Assembly: GCF_014207635.1 (NCBI RefSeq)
Contig: NZ_JACHIE010000006.1
Coordinates: forward strand, 124,001-188,000
Direction of reading: 5' to 3'
From: Acetobacter lovaniensis
Lineage (GTDB): Bacteria > Pseudomonadota > Alphaproteobacteria > Acetobacterales > Acetobacteraceae
Length of the DNA stretch: 64,000 nucleotides
Shown here: positions 60,885 through 64,000 of the stretch, in pieces
How the letters are laid out: the number at the start of each line of letters is the position of its first letter
Position numbering within the stretch: position 1 is the first letter of the stretch
Position numbers and translations under genes: made by a program
The notes under the pieces: model-generated
Database searches by the model: none
Told to the model about the DNA's origin: nothing
Seen by the model: only the letters and a program-made list of their open reading frames with translations

Positions 60885-61369
60885 GCCGCCACCTCTGGCC
60901 ATGCAAAGTCATCACCGCGGTAAAGCGGACACATAGCGAAAGCCGCCGTTTGGCCGACCGGGGTAGCATGAAAATAGCAGTCGCCTTCTCCCCATCCTTT
61001 CTTGGTGCTTTCCATCAGGCCAGCTTCGACAAGTTCAAGCATCTGCGGATTATTGGATGAGCAATAAAAGTGGGAGCGATAACCGCATTTTTCTGGCCGT
61101 TCACGCGTCACGCCACATGCGTGAAGCAGCTTCTCCAAGGCGATCTTGGAAACGCTAGTGGCCTCTGTAGGGATGGGTGGGAAAGTAATATCTGCGCTAT
61201 GTTCGCGGAGCACCCGGATGTCAGCAAACGTCACTGCATCATTACAGTCTGAAACACTCAGATAGGCTTCATAGCGAGCTTTTCCTGCCGTGGCAGCATA
61301 TTCAATGCTTTCGCCGTCATATCCACGTATGGAAACACGCCATGCCTTGCGGGTTCTGGTTGCGCTCAT
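60881..61369 (-). CDS. Hypothetical phage protein
   Basis: A 162-residue protein with an N-terminal RKAWRVSIRGYDGESIEYAATAGKARYEAYLS, which resembles the short 'YAATRGKARY' segments of phage early proteins, and a Cys-containing C-terminal half (YCSSNNPQMLELVEAGLM). Function unknown. The ATG chosen overlaps the previous stop by 4 bases. Confidence 0.6.
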   Translation of the reverse strand: MSATRTRKAWRVSIRGYDGESIEYAATAGKARYEAYLSVSDCNDAVTFADIRVLREHSADITFPPIPTEATSVSKIALEKLLHACGVTRERPEKCGYRSHFYCSSNNPQMLELVEAGLMESTKKGWGEGDCYFHATPVGQTAAFAMCPLYRGDDFAWPEVAA

Positions 61370-61767
61370 GCCGCACCGCCTTTCAGGGCTTTTGTGCATG
61401 ATGCATGGATTCCACAAAACATCATTACGGGGTCACTATTCCCCATAATGAGGCGGTCAATCCGCTCTAAGTGATGACGCAACCGCACAACCTCAGCCTC
61501 AAGCGCCGCGATCTGGGCTTGCGCATCGGACTGGCGGACGAGTTTTATGCTTTCCGTGCACGGCTTTGCGCGAGATAAATACCCTGATCGGCAATTGTCG
61601 TAAGCTGCCACCTCCAACTCACCACCCGTCACAGGCGTTCCGATGGCAAGAATAGCTTTATCATGGCTATCGTCAGGCTTTCCAAAAGCAGCAGCATCAA
61701 CAAGGAGTTCTCGTGCCGCCTCACTCAACGGAAACCGCACGAACACGCCGGTGGGTTTGTTGCTCAT
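61366..61767 (-). CDS. Hypothetical phage protein with coiled coil
   Basis: A 133-residue protein with a predicted coiled coil around residues 80-105 (AQAQIAALEAEVVRLRHHLERIDRL). The rest has no recognised domain. Overlaps both neighbours by 4 bases. Confidence 0.55.
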   Translation of the reverse strand: MSNKPTGVFVRFPLSEAARELLVDAAAFGKPDDSHDKAILAIGTPVTGGELEVAAYDNCRSGYLSRAKPCTESIKLVRQSDAQAQIAALEAEVVRLRHHLERIDRLIMGNSDPVMMFCGIHASCTKALKGGAA

Positions 61768-62150
61768 GCACCCTCTCCCGGCAGGACTTCGCGGACGTGG
61801 ATTGTGCGGATGAAATTAAAGGAACCTTTCCACTCGGCGGCCTCTTCTTCCGTCTCAAACATTCCCCCCCATCCGCCATTCCTAAACTCATTAACCCAAA
61901 ACTCCCGCGCCACAGGGACTTCGCGGGCGTTCATGATGTCGTATTCCGTGTCACTCATGCGTGTTGAGTCAAACTGCCCATTAGATTCCCATTTAGTTAG
62001 GTCTTTTGAATCGCCCTCGTAACCCAGAATTTTCCCATTCCGATCCACCTTTACCGCTATCTCAATGGGAGCCTTCTTCCGATTACAAAACGGCCCCGGA
62101 TGCTCCGGCGTGTACGGGCCGATGATTTCTAGTTTCGTTTTCTGGGTCAT
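61764..62150 (-). CDS. Hypothetical phage protein
   Basis: A 128-residue acidic protein with several aromatic residues (REFWVNEFRNGGWGGMFETEEEAAEWKG). No family recognised. It directly follows the RecT-like gene with a 4-base overlap. Confidence 0.55.
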   Translation of the reverse strand: MTQKTKLEIIGPYTPEHPGPFCNRKKAPIEIAVKVDRNGKILGYEGDSKDLTKWESNGQFDSTRMSDTEYDIMNAREVPVAREFWVNEFRNGGWGGMFETEEEAAEWKGSFNFIRTIHVREVLPGEGA

Positions 62151-62980
62151 GCTGGCACCTCATCAACAGGCGCATTGGTATAGGCGGCTTCACGAAAAAC
62201 CTCGGCGCGTCCTGAGATGATGTTGCGCACAGCATCGACGGTTTTTGAGGGAATTGGTTTTCCCATCTCGCGTGCTTGGTCTATCTTTTCATCCCATGCC
62301 TTCCACAGACCGTTGCAACATTCCGTGTCCATGCATGCGGCGGCACGGCCTGCATATAGCGTGACATATCGCTCGTGACGCTCCTCTTCCGTCAGTTCGC
62401 GGTGTGATGGGGGTGACGGGATTGAGTGCGCATCAGGTGTGATGTCAATTGCCTCCCGCTCATGATGGGAGGTATCAAACTCGTCAGGCGAGTAAACGCC
62501 CAGCATTACTTCCGGCGCATGTCTTCGGGCCCATACCCGGGCAGCATGATAGGTCAGCATTTGGTCTGGCGTTTTTGACCACCATTCGTTGGTGGTCTTG
62601 GCGCTTTCAAGAGTCACTTCTACCGTGCGCTCTTTAGGCTCACCCCGAATGTGTCCAGAACAGATGACTTTGCGCTCGTTGCCGTCACCCGCAAAATCGT
62701 ATCGCAGGCGGCCTTCAAGGATGCCGCTTGTCTGGATAGCCGCTGCTACTAGCTTCCCTTCAAAGCACATTTTCCCGCGCACAACTGCCGTAGCTTGAGC
62801 AACTGCAAACGGCGACATCTGCCAGCGCATCGCTTGCTCAATGACCATAAGGCAATCTCCCGGACTTCCTTGGAGGTGTTGCGGAACCATCTTCGCGGAT
62901 GCCATGGCTTTCGCCAGGTTCATTGCCCCTTGCATGCCGTCAATCGCAAAAGCACCCGCGGCCGTCAGTGCATTACTCAT
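62147..62980 (-). CDS. recT: RecT-family single-strand annealing protein
   Basis: A 277-residue phage annealase. LAKAMASAKMVPQHLQGSPGDCLMVIEQAMRWQMSPFAVAQATAVVRGKMCFEGKLVAAAIQTSG is the RecT core (compare GKPGD and 'GKP-x-L-x-A-D-L'), followed by ARVWARRHAPEVMLGVYSPDEF. RecT proteins pair with an exonuclease for homologous recombination; the partner is likely upstream, outside the window. The C-terminal third is helical and Cys-containing. Confidence 0.75.
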   Translation of the reverse strand: MSNALTAAGAFAIDGMQGAMNLAKAMASAKMVPQHLQGSPGDCLMVIEQAMRWQMSPFAVAQATAVVRGKMCFEGKLVAAAIQTSGILEGRLRYDFAGDGNERKVICSGHIRGEPKERTVEVTLESAKTTNEWWSKTPDQMLTYHAARVWARRHAPEVMLGVYSPDEFDTSHHEREAIDITPDAHSIPSPPSHRELTEEERHERYVTLYAGRAAACMDTECCNGLWKAWDEKIDQAREMGKPIPSKTVDAVRNIISGRAEVFREAAYTNAPVDEVPA

Positions 62981-62983
62981 AAT

Positions 62984-63445
62984 TCAAGCATCCTTGCGGG
63001 CGCTAACAACCAGAACGGGTGCGCCACCATTGGTTAGGGAAACGCCGGGAATACTCTTCTTCCGGGCGAGTTTTTTCATTTCGTTGGTCTGAAACTTGTC
63101 AGGCTGGGGCTGCCAGAGTTCCGGGTACGCTGCCTTCAATGCCGCTTCATCCGTCACGAACGGTTCTGGCGGTTTATCGCGCAGGCTGGCCTTCCAGTTT
63201 TCTGACTGGAAACCTGTCACGCCATCGCTTGACATACGTTGGGCCAGTTCGGGCCGTAGGAGTTGCGCGGCCTGCTTGCCCTTCCGTTCCAGCTCCTCTG
63301 CCGCGCCGATAAGTTCCAGATAGCAGGCATCAATATTCGCGCCCTGTTCACGTATGGCAGTGATGAACTGGCTCCATGCTGCTAAAGCCGGGCGCAGAAC
63401 GTCTGCGTGTACACGGTTGGCGACTGCGAGGAGGGGATCACTCAC
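62984..63445 (-). CDS. Hypothetical phage protein, Gp157-like
   Basis: A 153-residue protein with a helical N-terminal half and a C-terminal RKKSIPGVSLTNGGAPVLVVSARK, which resembles the end of siphophage Gp157 proteins. Such genes usually sit beside the recombination genes, as here, 3 bases before recT. The similarity is weak. Confidence 0.5.
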   Translation of the reverse strand: MSDPLLAVANRVHADVLRPALAAWSQFITAIREQGANIDACYLELIGAAEELERKGKQAAQLLRPELAQRMSSDGVTGFQSENWKASLRDKPPEPFVTDEAALKAAYPELWQPQPDKFQTNEMKKLARKKSIPGVSLTNGGAPVLVVSARKDA

Positions 63446-63642
63446 GCCACCACCTCCTGAGCCTTCATAAGCTCCGCATCAAACGCCGGAACGCGTGGAG
63501 GGCGTGTGCTGGCGTCCAGCTTTTGCCCAAGGCTCAGCAGATAGTTTGCGCTGCCCCAGCTCAAGTTCTGCTCTTTGAGGCACATCATTGCTGTCGTGAT
63601 AACGCACCCCAGATGTTCTTTTTGCTGTTCGGTAAGCATCAC
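63442..63642 (-). CDS. Small hypothetical phage protein
   Basis: A 66-residue, mainly helical protein. No family recognised. It is kept because it fits the unbroken string of 4-base overlaps on this strand. Confidence 0.5.
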   Translation of the reverse strand: MMLTEQQKEHLGCVITTAMMCLKEQNLSWGSANYLLSLGQKLDASTRPPRVPAFDAELMKAQEVVA

Positions 63643-63956
63643 GCCGCCACCTCCAGCCCACGCATGGCATCATGTCGCGTTTGTGCGACAACCCCACGCT
63701 CCATACGGTTCTTTTCGTGAAGCTCACGCACCGCGCAAACCATGTCGCCAATGGCTTCCTCAGCAAAAGCCAGCTCAACAGCGGCAAACCTGTTGTCAGT
63801 GAAGAACGGAAAAGTCATCGCGTCTGCTACGCGCAGCAGGTTTACGATTGCCGTTTCATATTTCTGCACCTCGATGGCAACAAAAGGTGTCAGCCCCTCA
63901 GTGCTGAACATGCCTTCGTTAAGTGCCTTCTCGTACGCCTCGTTTTTGTAAGACAT
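63639..63956 (-). CDS. Hypothetical phage protein
   Basis: A 105-residue helical protein with no recognised motif. It overlaps the next gene by 4 bases and is the most upstream member of the early-gene string visible in the window; its promoter probably lies beyond the window edge. Confidence 0.5.
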   Translation of the reverse strand: MSYKNEAYEKALNEGMFSTEGLTPFVAIEVQKYETAIVNLLRVADAMTFPFFTDNRFAAVELAFAEEAIGDMVCAVRELHEKNRMERGVVAQTRHDAMRGLEVAA

Positions 63957-64000
63957 TTTCCAAACTCCCTCGTGGGAAACATTCGGCCAATGCGGCCACA

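Overview
The window looks like chromosome of a flagellated alphaproteobacterium, most probably an acetic acid bacterium (Acetobacteraceae, Acetobacter/Gluconobacter/Komagataeibacter-like). This is inferred from high-GC codon use, a CtrA-type regulator next to fliE, flaF, a DUF1217 protein, DUF6468 beside fliM, and the gyrA-coaD-cyclophilin order. No 16S gene is present to settle the genus.

Layout. (1) 1-1182: 3' part of an AT-rich polytopic membrane protein. (2) 1284-36569: a large flagellar and motility locus on both strands. The + strand carries flgI, a rod-binding protein, flgN, a DUF1217 repeat protein, fliI, fliJ, motB, motA, fliK, flgD, two chemoreceptors (one globin-coupled), flaF, a TPR-like exported protein, flgB, flgC and an ATP-grasp protein. 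The - strand carries a lytic transglycosylase, a lipoprotein, a GT25-like protein, flgE, flhB-fliR-fliQ-fliE, a CtrA-like regulator with a degenerate receiver, a prepilin-peptidase-like protein, flagellin, and fliL-fliM-DUF6468. The MS ring and switch partners (fliF, fliG, fliN, fliH), flhA, flgG, flgH, flgK, flgL and the che kinase genes are not here. (3) 36769-44127: a glycan island with a GT25-DUF707 fusion, a five-gene CDP-3,6-dideoxyhexose operon (rfbH, rfbF, rfbG, a reductase and an RmlC-like epimerase) and an AT-rich gene of unknown function. (4) 44134-47658: an Mla-type lipid transport operon on the - strand. (5) 47936-57515: housekeeping genes truB, rpsO, pnp, a nitronate monooxygenase-like gene, a Pmp3-type protein, gyrA, coaD and a cyclophilin gene. 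(6) 57720-64000: tRNA-Lys(TTT) followed by a tyrosine integrase, an AlpA-like protein and a tightly overlapping string of small phage genes with a RecT-like annealase. This is one end of a prophage or integrative element sitting at the tRNA 3' end; its other end is outside the window.

How the genes fit together. The flagellar genes supply rod, P ring, hook, hook-length control, export gate and ATPase, motor stators, switch and filament. Sugar-related genes are interleaved: two GT25-like proteins, a DxD glycosyltransferase between fliJ and motB, an ATP-grasp protein between flgC and flagellin, and the deoxysugar operon just past fliL. That suggests, but does not prove, that the locus also builds a glycan on the filament or cell surface. 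The best leads for new biology are the ATP-grasp/flagellin pairing, the degenerate paralogue pairs (a pseudo-receiver CtrA relative, and a GT25 with its EDD motif changed to ESN), the five-fold DUF1217 repeat protein, and an ascarylose-like gene set without a local E3 reductase.
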